NCBI RefSeq assembly: GCF_023065955.2
Contig: NW_026622985.1
Coordinates: 76,063,931 to 76,127,930 of the forward strand
Source of the DNA: Ursus arctos
Lineage: Eukaryota; Chordata; Mammalia; Carnivora; Ursidae
DNA length: 64,000 nucleotides
Reading direction: 5' to 3'
This document shows positions 36,596 to 48,101 of the stretch, in pieces. Positions within the stretch are counted from its first letter, which is position 1. Each line of letters opens with the position of its first letter. A program made the position numbers and the translations under genes. The notes under the pieces are model-generated. The model was not told where the DNA came from. It saw only the letters and a program-made list of their open reading frames with translations, and did not search any database.

Positions 36596-37934
36596 TGTAG
36601 TGTCTTTTTCATTTTTCTTTTTCCCCACAAATATACTTTTATAGATAGATAACTCTACAAGCAGAAGCAATCAATGATTAAATGATCTAATTACAAGGCT
36701 ATGACATCAGTAACTGCCTATTTTTTTTCAATGTGAAGATAGTATTCCCATACATTGTTAGAAGAATATATGAACTGAGTTGCTTTTTCACTAATGCTAA
36801 TAGGTTTGAGCTCTGTTATCCTCATTTTCTCAACTAAGTTAACCTTGAGGCTAAAGGTGCACATGATAAAAAAAAAAAAAAAAACACCTTGCTATTATTT
36901 CAGTGTAGACTGTGCCCTTAGAACAAAGGCAACCGGCTTCTAGGGGATTTAATGACTTTATTCACATTAGAAATATATTCTTCAATTAACTGAACTAACT
37001 AGACTAATGATCTAAGGTTTCTGTCTGTATAGCTAATACACTAAGGTTCATGAGAAAATGCTAGTTAAAACACCAAACTCGAATTGCAAAACAATGGTCA
37101 AACAGACCCTACCAGGATTTCTAATTTAAGGCATGATTATTACATGAAAAGTTGTTGGCAGTTCTTGGCTTTCCTGCATTACGGATTGAAAAGTATAGGC
37201 TTATTAAAAGTTCACCATTTCTGATACATAGTTCTACCTTTCTAGTGTATGTAAATAAGTTTCTACTGTCATTAATCAGAAATGGTCATAATCAGAATTT
37301 TAAAAAGGAAAGCCTTCTCCCCAGAATACAATGGCACTCCAGAATGCTTAGCCAGTGCTGCACAAATACTGGGCTCTGTAGATTTCTCCAAGACTCAGCC
37401 CTATGTGACCATCCTCGGATTCACTCTTCAGAAATAGCTTCCATGCCCTAGACGGAATGCATGTGAAGTAACTGGAATGAGACCATTTCTAAAAACAGAT
37501 TCTCAACTGACACATATAAATCAGATATTGTAGAGAAGACTGATGTGGCCACACCCATTATACTTCCTTAAGAAAATTGTTAACGATATTGGCAGTGTCC
37601 AAGAGAAAAATCGGTTTTAATTTCATAAATAAGGTAATCCAGGCTTTAGTCATGGTAGCATTGATTTAACTAACTCTCACAAATGGTCTACATGATATTT
37701 TTTGAAAGATTTGTGGGAAGATTCTTATGTTGAGACCATTTATTACAGAGCGTTAGAACATTCCAAAAGCATACCTAAAATTGACTTATCAAGACTCAAG
37801 AGGCTTAACTGGAATTGATTTCTAAAGAACAAATAGATGTGTTAAGAACATCACATGTGTTTTATGCCCTTAGAGAATAAATCTTCACAATGCAACTGTG
37901 GTCTTTGAGACATACTCATTTCTGTTAAAAAAAT

Positions 37935-37937
<3 letters not shown>
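36596..37937. other. no gene recognised
   Basis: An A18-type run lies near 36869-36886. The open frame at 37152-37451 (99 codons) has no domain. Confidence 0.4.

Positions 37938-37977
<40 letters not shown>
37938..37977. repeat. (AT)20 microsatellite
   Basis: Forty bases of uninterrupted AT dinucleotide, likely length-polymorphic and self-pairing. Confidence 0.97.
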
Positions 37978-37980
<3 letters not shown>

Positions 37981-39264
37981 ATGCTGCAAACACATGCTTT
38001 AATAAGAGCAGCAATACCAAATATACTCAAAGCAAGAGTTATGTTTGAGCTATAAAAATTCCCCCGTGTTTAGCCCAGCATTGCTGCTTTTGAGTCTGAA
38101 AATTTTCTTAATATGTCAGACTGATCATAGGCATTTTACAGTCTATAGGCAAAGTGAATATTCCGTTGGCTGGTGTGTAATATGTGTCAGTTATATAACT
38201 GATATAGCTACATAAACACTGAAATATATGTGTGTCTAAATTTTGATTTGTTTTCTTGGAAAGTTATATCTATAAGTTCACCAAAATTACTCTTAAATCC
38301 AACCCACTGAGCATTTTTCAGTCTTTTCTCCCCTCCACTAACAGATGGACACCTAGGTGCAGAAATTCTCGCAGCACCATTGACTGCTGTTGTCTGAAAG
38401 TTCAGCTTCCACAGAGACTTCTGGTGGTACTCTGATTTCTGTGATTGCATTGCTCTCCTTGCTGGGTTCTTCCTTCTGTAATAAACAGCAAGGGGTTTCC
38501 TTTCCCCAAGCTCACATGGCCGCTACATGCCCTCCCTTCGGAATCTCATCTCCTGCGTGGATTCAGACTATATAGAGAGATATACAGAAGTGACTCCTTT
38601 CTCTAGCTCTGTCATCTGGATGAGTTCTATTCCTAAGTGCCCTCTATTTTGCTTGCTATATGACTTTGTGCTTATATGCTCTGCTATAACTGAGAAAGGT
38701 ACACTGACAGTATGTGATAAGATTTCAGTAAATGAAAATCCAAACATACAATTGGTTAGTATTTCTTATATTTCAAAAATCTGCTACAGTATCCTTTAAC
38801 TATGGAATTTCCATAGCAATTTAAGTTTTCATTACTATCATTTCATCTCTTCATAAATAAATTGCCTGCCACCCTAATTAGGAACTTACTTATCACCAAC
38901 AGAATCATAGATATAAGGTTCTAAGAACTTATAAAAATTAAAGATAAATAATAAGGATTATAATTTAGTAATTTGTTGATTAAGAAATACCCCCTTATCA
39001 CAATAAGAATCTCAATTTTCTCTGTGCAGTGCACAAAGTGAGGATAATAAAAGGTGAAGCTGGCTTTTTTATGTAAGAAGGTAACTCATCTTACTGTTAT
39101 AACAGGTAATTGATAGAAAGGGCTAAAGATGAAGGCTGATTCATCATAACAAAGGCTGACAAATCATGGGCTGATTCCTGGGAATGTAGTAAAAAGCTTG
39201 TTTAATGGAAAGAGAAGAAATGGATTTCATCTCGCGTTTCATCTTGTGCCAGTCTTGTGCTTAC
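37978..39264. other. no gene recognised
   Basis: Nothing I can name. A short, moderately GC stretch at 38330-38640 carries chance frames on both strands. Confidence 0.4.
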
Positions 39265-39645
39265 TTCCTTTGCTCTTACAATCCCTTCTTATAGTTTGCT
39301 CAAGATGGTCCAAATTATTTCTTGCCTCAGGGTGTTTGTTCACTCTATTCCCTCTGATTGACACACCCTTCCTCCCACTCTTCACGTGGATAATGCTCAC
39401 TTATATTTTAGAAACTTCCTTCCTTGCCCTTCCAATCTAAGTGAAGTGCTTCTTATTATTCTCTTTTATCGTATCTTGTTTTTTTTCTCTACTTTGGCTT
39501 TTTCCAAAATTAGTCATGTATTTCCTTGTGTGTTTATCTTCCTATATACTGCAAGTTCTATGAAGCCAGGGAAGATGTTTCACCCTGGTGACTGTAGTGT
39601 CTAGCACACTGCAAATTGCTCAGTATTTATTACACGAATGAAAAA
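39265..39645 (+). mobile_element. L2 LINE 3' end
   Basis: GCCTCAGGGTGTTTGTTCACTC, TCACTTATATTTTAG, TACTGCAAGTTCTATGAAGCC, and TCAGTATTTATTACACGAATGAA, in pieces, follow the L2 3' end order. Open frames across it are read-through of the repeat. Confidence 0.78.
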
Positions 39646-39879
39646 GTTCATAATCACAGAAATTTCAACTCTCTAAATAGTTCTTGCAGAATGGTTTAAG
39701 TGGAGCATAGGATAAAATCTTGACTCACTTTTCAGACAAATTCATACCTCAAAGAGTATTTGTACAACATAAATATCCACCTTCCTTGATTTCAACATGA
39801 GTAAGTACTTCTTAGTGCTAAGAACCTTGGAGGATATAGCAGTGAGAAAGGAAGAGATTACTAAACATCGTTGTAACAG

Positions 39880-40010
39880 TAGATTTACAGACTCATCTGC
39901 AGAATGGGAACAATACCTGTGCTGCTAATATTCTAGAGTCTCCGTGAAGGCCAAATAAGTGAAGGTATATCAGAAAGCTTGTAAAGCCTTATACAACTAT
40001 AAGATTGTAC
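39880..40010 (+). mobile_element. MIR fragment
   Basis: ACTCATCTGCAGAATGGGAACAATACC, in part, then AGAAAGCTTGTAAAGCC resembles the MIR tail (CATCTGTAAAATGGGGATAATA ... TGTAAAGCGC). Confidence 0.5.
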
Positions 40011-40058
40011 TTGTAGTATGCCAATTTGGGGAGATGATATTTAAATTTAAATAAACAA

Positions 40059-40098
40059 TTTATATCTATGATTTATTTAAATAAATCATAGATATAAA
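40059..40098. repeat. perfect 40-bp palindrome
   Basis: The 20-base left arm 40059-40078 (TTTATATCTATGATTTATTT) is exactly the reverse complement of 40079-40098, with no spacer. The next bases outward (A at 40058, C at 40099) do not pair, so the symmetry ends there. Confidence 0.97.
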
Positions 40099-40139
40099 CC
40101 AAATAAGGAAAAGGACCTCTAAAAACATAAGTGAAAGAG

Positions 40140-40409
40140 GTCAAGGCACTTTATTTTTAGCTCTGAAATAATAAATGTTAATTATAGAAAATGTATACAA
40201 TTAAGAATTAAAAAAGAAGAAAATAAAATTTCCCTAAATTTTATCCCTTGGAAAGAATACTTTTTAACATTTGGTAGATATCTTGACATTTAATTTTTGT
40301 TTTTATTAACAAAAATGGTGTAATTTTCTAAAACTGCTTTGTAATCTTTTTACTTAATAATAGAATTCTTAATGGATGAGTAGTATTTCCCTATGCGGAA
40401 CTATATTCA
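40140..40409. mobile_element. possible ancient LINE relic
   Basis: ATAGAAAATGTATACAATTAAG, then TTTATCCCTTGGAAAGAATAC, then AATTCTTAATGGATGAGTAG resembles the same old L1M/L1ME-like segment seen near 8.1 kb. Weak. Confidence 0.3.
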
Positions 40410-40720
40410 TTCATTCTTGCATCTCTTCACTGATCCAGTAATTATCTACTGAGCACCTACTCTATGTAAAGTACCATGCTTGGTGCTGGGAAGACAGTGC
40501 GGTCAAGACAGAAAATAACCGAAAATTACTCCATTAAACATATAGTTCTAGTACTGATAAATGCTAGGGGGAGAGGTATATGCTGCAAATGCATTTAATG
40601 GCGTGTGTGGCCTCGCTGGGAACTAGGAGGTCAGGAGAGGCATATTTTAGTTAAGACTTGAAAGACAAGGAGGAATTAAGCAAATGATCAAAAAGGGCAT
40701 AGGAGGCAAAGACCTATATG
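40410..40720 (-). mobile_element. L2 LINE 3' end, reversed
   Basis: ATCTACTGAGCACCTACTC..., CCATGCTTGGTGCTGGGAAGAC, AAATGCTAGGGGGAGAGG, AAGACTTGAAAGACAAGGAGG are the L2 3' end blocks in reverse order. Confidence 0.82.
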
Positions 40721-41406
40721 CAAATGTGATTTTTGGATGGGAACAGAAATTGGAGTATCATTAAAATGTGAAATTCTGAACATACTCTTGAAATAATTCT
40801 AGTTAAAGAAAAAAAAGGAACAACAGAGGAGAGGTGTTAAAGAAACGAAAGAACAGGGAGTTTTTTCATATTCAGATTTTAGAAGAATACCTAAAAATTA
40901 TGAAAGAAGGAACATAGAATGAAAAATGTCTTATTCAAGGATCATTTAAATGTGCCACAGTTTGGGGGACCTTCTCTGATCTCCTTAAATAATTCAGTTG
41001 GGATATCAAATTGAGCTTGATATGGTCTAGTCATTCCCTACCTGTTGGAAATAGATGCTGGTAGAGTTATTGTAGAGACCCCATGAGCCCAAAGCATATA
41101 CCACAAACTATCTTCATAGATGTGTCTCTGAATTCTTTTTCACATGTATTTAGATATGTGCTATGCTTAATAAAATACAAGTACTTTTAATTAAAAGGAT
41201 TAATTTTCCTTAACAACTATACTGTCCACTTCTCAGAGTTATGCACTGATCCCTCAGCCACCTCTCTCTTGTACTCAGTTCCAGGTTCATTGGCATGCTT
41301 CCCTGCTGGGAATGGCCAGCGATCCTTGTACTGATGGCTGAAAGATTACTCCAAACTTTGCTGTGAAAGAGAGGAGAAGGCAAGGGGATCAACGCTCAGA
41401 GGCGAA
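40721..41406. other. no feature recognised
   Basis: No repeat or coding frame I can support. Confidence 0.4.
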
Positions 41407-41424
41407 GACCATTTGCTTTTCTTT

Positions 41425-41623
41425 CTTTTTTTTTTTTGATTTTATTTATTTATTTGACAGAGATAGAGACAGCTAGCGAGAGAGGGAACACAAGCAGGGG
41501 GAGTGGGAGAGGAAGAAGCAGGCTCATGGCGGAGGAGCCTGACGTGGGGCTCGATCCCATAACACCGGGATCACGCCCTGAGCCAAAGGCAGACGCTTAA
41601 CCGCTGTGCCACCCAGGCGCCCC
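41425..41623 (-). mobile_element. young Can-SINE with 18-bp perfect target duplication
   Basis: GAGATAGAGACAGCTAGCG, GGAGGAGCCTGACGTGGGG, CCATAACACCGGGATCACG; head GTGCCACCCAGGCGCCCC. Flanks 41407-41424 and 41624-41641 are both GACCATTTGCTTTTCTTT. Nearly identical in sequence to the copies at 30.4 and 47.9 kb. Confidence 0.98.
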
Positions 41624-41641
41624 GACCATTTGCTTTTCTTT

Positions 41642-42545
41642 GCTCCCGTTTTTTTGGTCCTTCAGGATAATAAAAAATCCTTATCACTGTTTCTCAGTCA
41701 CATGATGTGTGACAAGGAGTCTTACTGAAACTAGGAGTATCTGCTTACAGGAAAGATACGATGTGCCAATCTGCGTGTTCTGCAAGTTCTGCTCAACGTA
41801 GCCTAAGGGATAATGCATACATCGCTTGGATCACAGGGTGGCTGTTAGGACTAAGAGAGCTTTGGGGAAGTCAACTTGCCATGGCATTCCAACAGCAGAG
41901 TGGTTGCGCAGGCTCGGCATTCCAAGGGCCTACTCCCTTCTCCGAAATCTTCCCTCGCCCCCAGGGGCCTCCCTGTTACATTTTAGCAAGCCAGGTATCA
42001 TGGCTGTACATTAACCCCAACACTTTTCAACTTTAACTCTCATTATCCTTAATGAAATTCAGCGTTGATATAGAGAATCCTTCTAATATCCTGACTTCTT
42101 GGCTGTTTGACCTACTTTTCCCAGCGATCATATCCTTCATCCTAAAATTGCTATTCATTCCTTATCTCAGTAACCAAAGCTCCATAATTTCAAACTTTCA
42201 GATCCTTCCATGTTGGGGAGATCTCCATAGACAGACAATTCTCTTTCAGAATATTCTAAGAATTAATAAATACATATATTTAAACTTACCTAATGATTTA
42301 TGATGTATAAAACATCCTCTCCTGCATTATCCCTTAGACCTTTCAGTAGACATCTCCCCTCCAGTCCTTTTTGCAGTCCTGACAACTGACAGGGTTGAGG
42401 GTTTAGTTCATATTATTTTGTGTTGGTCTCAGCCTCTGGATTGTAATGCCATCAGCTAGAAATGCCTCTGGGCACTCATGGTGTTGGGTGGGGGGTGCAG
42501 TGAGCTTCCCACAGCTCTCTCTCCAAACCAGTTTTGCAACTGAAC
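41642..42545. other. no feature recognised
   Basis: No named repeat. Two overlapping forward frames near 41.8-42.0 kb have no domain. Confidence 0.4.
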
Positions 42546-42615
42546 CGACCCTGCAGTTCTTACTTGAGACGACCCTGCAGTTCTTACTTGAGTTCTTACT
42601 TGAGTTCTTACTTCA
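42546..42615. repeat. nested minisatellite, 24-bp and 12-bp units
   Basis: A 24-bp unit CGACCCTGCAGTTCTTACTT+GAGA is repeated (42546-42569, then 42570-42591), followed by 12-bp units GTTCTTACTTGA and GTTCTTACTTCA to 42615. The 12-mer is the last half of the larger unit. Because units are multiples of three, one frame reads as a repeated QFLLE-like motif; this is not evidence of a gene. Confidence 0.93.
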
Positions 42616-43667
42616 GCAGCAACCATGAGAAAACTTTGAAAAAATAGACGTTTTTTATTTAAAACACCTGGAAATTACATAGCACACCTGGGGTCACACA
42701 GTGAGGTTGGGTGTGGGGGTTGCGCACAAGGCCAGGGAGTTCTGCTTTCATTGGGGTTGAGGTTGGGGGCCTAGAGTTTCAAAGGCTCACTCTTTATTGG
42801 TGAATTTAAAACGTGAGTGGGAATTTGAAGCGTGGGAATTAAAAAACAACAACAACAACTAAGTGGCCCAAATGACCAATTATTGAAATACAGATCTCAA
42901 ATAAAGGAGCCTCAGTATGGGGAGCTGTGCTGGCTCTGTAGCCAGTCATGTGACTGACAATGTGTTTATAGGAGATAATGTTCTTTGCAGTAGATACCTC
43001 AGCAACCAAAACGTAAATCAGGCACTCGCATTACAAAAAAGGGGAAAAAAAAAAAAAAAAGAAACCAACTGCCAGGGTTTACACTACAATATCTGTGGAT
43101 TATAATGCTATTAGGGAGCCTATAAGATCATAAGACCCTCACCCATACACCCAAATTTAGGAATATTATTTTGCATATTCTATATGAGCCACAAAACAAA
43201 CCAACTTCTTGCAAGAAAATCATGCAAACATTAGACTTCTGCCTATTGAAGCACTGAGGTGAACCAAAGGAAGTATAGGAGAGAAGGGGGTCTTAAAAGG
43301 TGAGAAGATTGTAACAGGGGACACATACATTGCTAGAATTTGGGGGAAGATGATTTTGTGATATGCAGTTAACATTTTCCTACTAAAGTTGTTACACTGT
43401 CTTGTAAACCTTAAGACATCACTGAATGTACTCAACTTCTATTCTGCATCCTCACCGACTTAAACTTCTTTAATTCACAGTTACACATTTAATAGATTCT
43501 CCATAAATGTTGATTAGTTGGCTGATTTTTTTCAGGATTCAACTATTTCAATAATAAATGTCAGAATAGGGTACTACAGAAATTAATTCCTACCTAAGGA
43601 AGAGAGTTTCATTTCTAATGGCAGGGAGACGACCTGAAACTTAAGAAAACATTGGATAAGTGAGTGA

Positions 43668-43668
<1 letters not shown>
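42616..43668. other. no gene recognised
   Basis: An A16-type run lies near 43044-43060. Nothing else I can name. Confidence 0.4.
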
Positions 43669-43702
<34 letters not shown>

Positions 43703-43738
43703 CTAAGGCACAGATTAATTTTGTGTGTGTGTGCGTGC
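43669..43738. repeat. (TG)16 and a second short TG run
   Basis: TG dinucleotides at 43669-43700, then after a 20-base gap another TGTGTGTGTGTGCGTG run at about 43722-43737. Confidence 0.95.
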
Positions 43739-43744
43739 CATTCT

Positions 43745-44275
43745 GTTAGCAACTCATTCATTCATTCATGTCACACATACTTACTGCAACTCAACTTTTT
43801 CCCATGCACTGGGCAAAGTTCTTGGTGTGTAGAGATGAAATGAGACATTCTTAGCTTCCAGTCTAGGATGGGTGGGAGGCAGACAATTCAAATAGGAAGG
43901 GCAGCACACAGCTATTAGTATTATATTAGAAAAGCAGAAACAATAGCTAATCTAATATAAAGAGATACAAGGAGAAGCTTCATGGAGAAAAGACCTATAA
44001 CCTGAGAACCTAAAGGATGAGTGTCAGGGAGCAAATCTTAAATGGGCCTGAGGGGTGCAGTGGGAGAGTGAGTAAAGCATATCTTGAACTGGAGCCAGCC
44101 AGTGAGAGCAAGGTGCACTTGACCGCAGCACACTGGCTAGGGAATGGCCAGAGGTAGGACAGGAGAGGCAGAAGGGGATTGGAGGGTCTTATAAGCCGCA
44201 TTAAGGAGGGCTCATGGGAAGCAGTCACTGGGGTTTTAAGCAGGCATTTGGAAAGGTCATTATTGGATGCACTTA
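43745..44275 (-). mobile_element. L2 LINE, reversed, diverged
   Basis: AACTCATTCATTCATTCATG, CCCATGCACTGGGCAAAGTTC, TTCCAGTCTAGGATGG, GACCTATAACCTGAGAACC, CTTATAAGCCGCATTAAGG and AAGCAGGCATTTGGAAAGG follow the L2 3' half in reverse. Confidence 0.6.
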
Positions 44276-44879
44276 CAAAGTTCTACTGGCTTGTTTTTCT
44301 TGTATGTTTGTCTGTCACTATATTGATCATCAGGCCTGGTTCAGCTAATCCTGCTGACTCCAGATACCACCCTTCTCACTCATTTCTGTATAGTGCGTTT
44401 ATCATAGGTTTTTAAAAGTACTTTGTAGATATTTCTTAACAAATTCTCCTAGGAATTTTGCATTTATTATTTAAATGCTAATGCAGGAGCAAGACAATAA
44501 ACTTCAAAGTAAAATGACTCCAGGGGAGGAAGCCAAGAAATAAAGGTACTACCTAATTTTGCATAATTATATTGGCCCAAGGAGGCTGATTAGTGTAATA
44601 TGGGAAACCATCTAGGCAGGAAAACACGACGGTTCTCTAAGGCCTTGGAAACTGCAAACCAAGCATGTTTTGGAATTGAGATAATATAGACTCTGAATAA
44701 AAGTCTGTTAACTGATGTAAAGAATGAGAACACAAACTCAGAATCTGTTTTGCTTTGCCGTTCTTCTGAGGAGCTTGGGGTTTATTGTCCCAAGAGACCG
44801 CTGGTTTTGCAATTCAGCCTGGGGGCTAGCATCAGAAGGCTGCAGAACACTTGACTAAGACTCCCAAGAAACAGCAGTT
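44276..44879. other. no feature recognised
   Basis: No repeat or coding frame I can support. Confidence 0.4.
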
Positions 44880-45310
44880 CACGCGTCGGGCAAGGCACAC
44901 CCAAGTGAGCAAGGCAACCTAAAGAGTTGCCCGTTTCCCACTTGAAGTGCTTCTCAGTGAGCTCAGTCGTGGGAGGAATGAGTTTCATGGGATCTCCTGT
45001 CCCTTCTTCTGAGACACAGCACTTCCCATTGTGCCAACTTGCTCCTGACGTTCTTTGAACAGTATGTTCTTTTATTTGTCCTTACTCCTAATTAAAACTC
45101 TTTATACTTTGGGGTATCTCAAACCCTCACGTATAGGAAGGGAAGAGAAGTCATTCTTTCTTCATAATACTCATTTCCCTTCCTCCAGGACTGACTCTAG
45201 TCAGTCCTTGTTGACCCACCGCGGAACTACTGCGGCGCCTTCCAGACCCAGGAAAAGTACTGTAGTTCTCTTCAAACACCTGAAGAGCTGCGGCGTAGAA
45301 GCCGCCCGTG
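44880..45310. promoter_or_regulatory. CpG-dense patch, possible promoter or enhancer
   Basis: ACGCGTCGGG at 44881-44890 gives three CpGs and 45220-45308 gives eight in 89 bp (CCGCGG, TGCGGCGCC, CTGCGGCGTAG, GCCGCCCG). The rest of the window is CpG-poor. Open frames cross it on both strands (45055-45333 forward, 45151-45360 reverse), but neither shows a domain. I see no firm TATA, splice or polyadenylation context, so function is inferred from composition only. Confidence 0.35.
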
Positions 45311-46239
45311 GCAGTGAGAAGACTGACAGCTAAGCTACTCAGTAAAGCACTGGGTTCCAAAGCAGACTCAGGAAAGAGTGAATCTCTATTTCTTCTAAGG
45401 AGGGTCCAGGTGACCTTGTCAGAGAAATGGCAGAAGAGATTTCTGCCTTGGGAATGTGTAGTTGCATTTGAGGAGGATATTCTAGGATTACTTGGTTAAG
45501 GCAGTAAAGACCTCTCCGTTGCTACTATTTATCAAGTTTCTCAGCAGACTGGTAGGAAATTCAGAGTAATATATATATAAAAGGAAAATATGTAAACCTG
45601 TTCAATATTTTTAAATAATATTTAGCTCAAAGCATCTTATTAGGTACTATCTTTAGCACAATTAAAACTAAGTGCATATGCTCATCCATCTGCTTTGTAA
45701 TAGTCTGGTTATAATACTCGGTGTTTATGTCAAGTTTAATTTAGTTAATCCCCACATTCCCATTTTACGGAGGAGCACAGAACAACGGTGTGTGAATGAT
45801 GACAGTCTATGATATTTTGCAGATGCAATTTTATTGAGATCTCCTGAAAATCAGTAGAAGCCTTAAATATCACAACTGTCTAAGAATTCTTGCACCTCAT
45901 GAATTGCTACATATTCTAAACGTCAGATGTGATGGTCAGGGAAGCCAGAGTTGAGGAATAAGGGGCTGCAGTCAGTAATCCATCTGCTTAGGGGGTATTT
46001 AAAAGGAACAAAAATAAACAGAAAATACTTTCTGACTTCTTCATCAGAGAATAACCCTTCTCACCTTTTAGGATTTTAAATTGTTTAAATAATGTAGATG
46101 CAGCACACAGATCTTTGTGGTGGGGGAACTTCATGTTCTAGTTTATTTATCTGATTAAAAAATATTTATTAAGTGTCTATCATGGCATGATAGACAAAGT
46201 GAATAGGAGTGTCGTTATCTTTCATGTGAATTACGGCAA
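45311..46239. other. no gene recognised
   Basis: A small MIR-like tail fragment may lie at 45730-45800 (CCCCACATTCCCATTTTACGG). Otherwise nothing I can name. Confidence 0.35.
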
Positions 46240-46610
46240 AAACCTTCTGGACTCCTCCCTGCCTCCGGTGACTATTCCTTTTAGTCCACCCTCCACACTA
46301 GGCCAGAGTTATTCCTTCAAAACACAAGTCAGATTGCATCACCACCCTAGTGAAACATTTTTTAACAGCTCCCATTGGCAACTGAATGAAATTCAAATGC
46401 CCTTTCTATCATCTGCTTGCGTTTCCATGTTTGTGTCCTGAAGCTCCCTCTTGTGCTCTGCTCCAGCCGTCAGGAATTCTCTCCTAGACATTTAGGCTCA
46501 CTTACTCTTCCACGCTTTCACACATGCTACTTCCTGAATGCACTTTCTTGAATGCACTTTCTTCCCTATTCTGCTTTTGCTCCAGGCAGGAGAATATATA
46601 CTAAAGACAC
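46240..46610 (+). mobile_element. L2 LINE fragment
   Basis: AAGTCAGATTGCATCACCACC, AACAGCTCCCATTGGCAACTG, GTGCTCTGCTCCAGCCGTC and GCTACTTCCTGAATGCACTTTC follow the internal L2 3' order (CATGTCACTCCCCTGC, CAATGGCTTCCCATTGC, CTCTGCTCCAGCCACAC). Contains a direct repeat CTGAATGCACTTTCTT / TTGAATGCACTTTCTT. Confidence 0.72.
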
Positions 46611-47294
46611 TGCCCATTGCCTTAACTTTCATTCCTCCTAAAGATATCATTTTTTAAGAATAGTAAGTTGCTCTGTAATGTCCTGGTTTTGATAACCCAG
46701 TTGGGGTTCATTCTACTAATACTGTTCACTATTTATGGATACTCTAGTGAGGAGGATGGGGTCAGAAGAGATGATCAATGGATACGAGAAGAGGAACGAT
46801 GTAGAAGAAAGTCTTTGTGAAGAGGATCCAATCGAGGAAGCTGACAGAACACTGGGGAAATTCTTAAAGGGGCTTCCAACACACTGCCAATACTGACTGA
46901 TTCTACTGCTCAAAAGGCTAGATAGATCATTCCTCTTTTGGCTGAGACTTTACACATACTTCTATCTTTTTCAGTCTTTATCATCATCTCTCTTACCATA
47001 AGTGGTCATTAATAACCGTCATCTAGTATTACAAATAATATACAAATGTTATGTATACAACCAACTGTGTCTGAAGGAATCAGTAGGTGGATAAAAAGAG
47101 ATAAAGGCAATTTAATCTACGGGAAAACATATATAAAGGCATGAATGTACGTGTGTAAACACATGTTTGTCTTCAGACCATGACGCAATTCACTGTGACT
47201 ACAGTGAGGTCAGCACAGAGGTATTTATTTAATGATATTTCTGATCCAGCATCATGGTGTTAGGTACAACTATCCCTAGATACAGTAGACTTTG
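46611..47294. other. no feature recognised
   Basis: No named repeat and no coding frame. Confidence 0.4.
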
Positions 47295-47400
47295 CAAACT
47301 TAATGGAGCTCTGCAAGACTGTAAACTCCACACGAACAGGGGCTGTGTCATTGACTTTGGTACTCAGGTCCTAGTGTTTCATGTCTGGTTCTCTTACCTG
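47295..47400 (+). mobile_element. possible L2 3' end fragment
   Basis: GACTGTAAACTCCACACGAACAGGGGCTG, in part, resembles the L2 block TGTAAGCTCCATGAGGGCAGGGAC. Confidence 0.4.
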
Positions 47401-47890
47401 CCTGTGAGAGCCCTTCTGTGATCAGCAATGACACCCCACAAGTACTGTTCATAACCAACGGTGTCCTGTGTGTCTGAGAACATTCTTCATGTGAATTTAC
47501 AATCTGGGGATTTGGAGGGAGGATGGAAGTCTTGCCTTTTTCCTTTGTCTGGCATTGGTTATTACTCCAGATATTCTGAAAAAGTCAGGGGTCTGTTCCT
47601 AAATATTAAAAACCCTTATTTTCCAGGAAGTGGGATGTTGGTTGGTACTAAGAATTCAAACTAGGGAGATCATCTTTCCTAAAAATTAAATAAATTTCAA
47701 ATAACAGGCTTTTTTTTTTCTGTGGCAGTAAAAGCTGCTTTGTTTAAGGAAAGCAATGTGATCTGTTTGAGAAGCTGAAAAATGTTTCCTTTTTATTATC
47801 TTTGATTTAGCAATAAAATGTTTGAGAAGTACTTCTCAATATAAATATACATTACACTCAAGTCAACTTGAGTACCTATGTTAGGGTTTT

Positions 47891-48087
47891 TTTTTTTTTT
47901 TAAAGATTTAATTTATTTATTTGACAGAGATAGAGACAGCCAGCGAGAGAGGGAACACAGCAGGGGGAGTGGGAGAGGAAGAAGCAGGCTCCCAGCAGAG
48001 GAGCCTGATGTGGGGCTCGATCCCATAACGCCGGGATCACGCCCTGAGCCAAAGGCAGACGCTTAACCGCTGTGCCACCCAGGCGCC
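47891..48087 (-). mobile_element. young Can-SINE, reversed
   Basis: GAGATAGAGACAGCCAGCG, CCATAACGCCGGGATCACG, head GTGCCACCCAGGCGCCC. Flanks CTATGTTAGGGTTTT (47876-47890) and CTATGTTAGGTTTT (48088-48101) differ by one G. Confidence 0.96.
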
Positions 48088-48101
48088 CTATGTTAGGTTT
48101 T

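Noticed and set aside
37938..37977. Regularly spaced repeat as a CRISPR-like or special array
   Set aside because: Simple (AT)20 microsatellite with no spacers, in eukaryotic DNA.
45055..45360. First exon of a coding gene over the CpG patch
   Set aside because: Open frames exist on both strands, but no domain, no clear splice donor choice and no promoter motif could be supported. Kept only as a possible regulatory patch.
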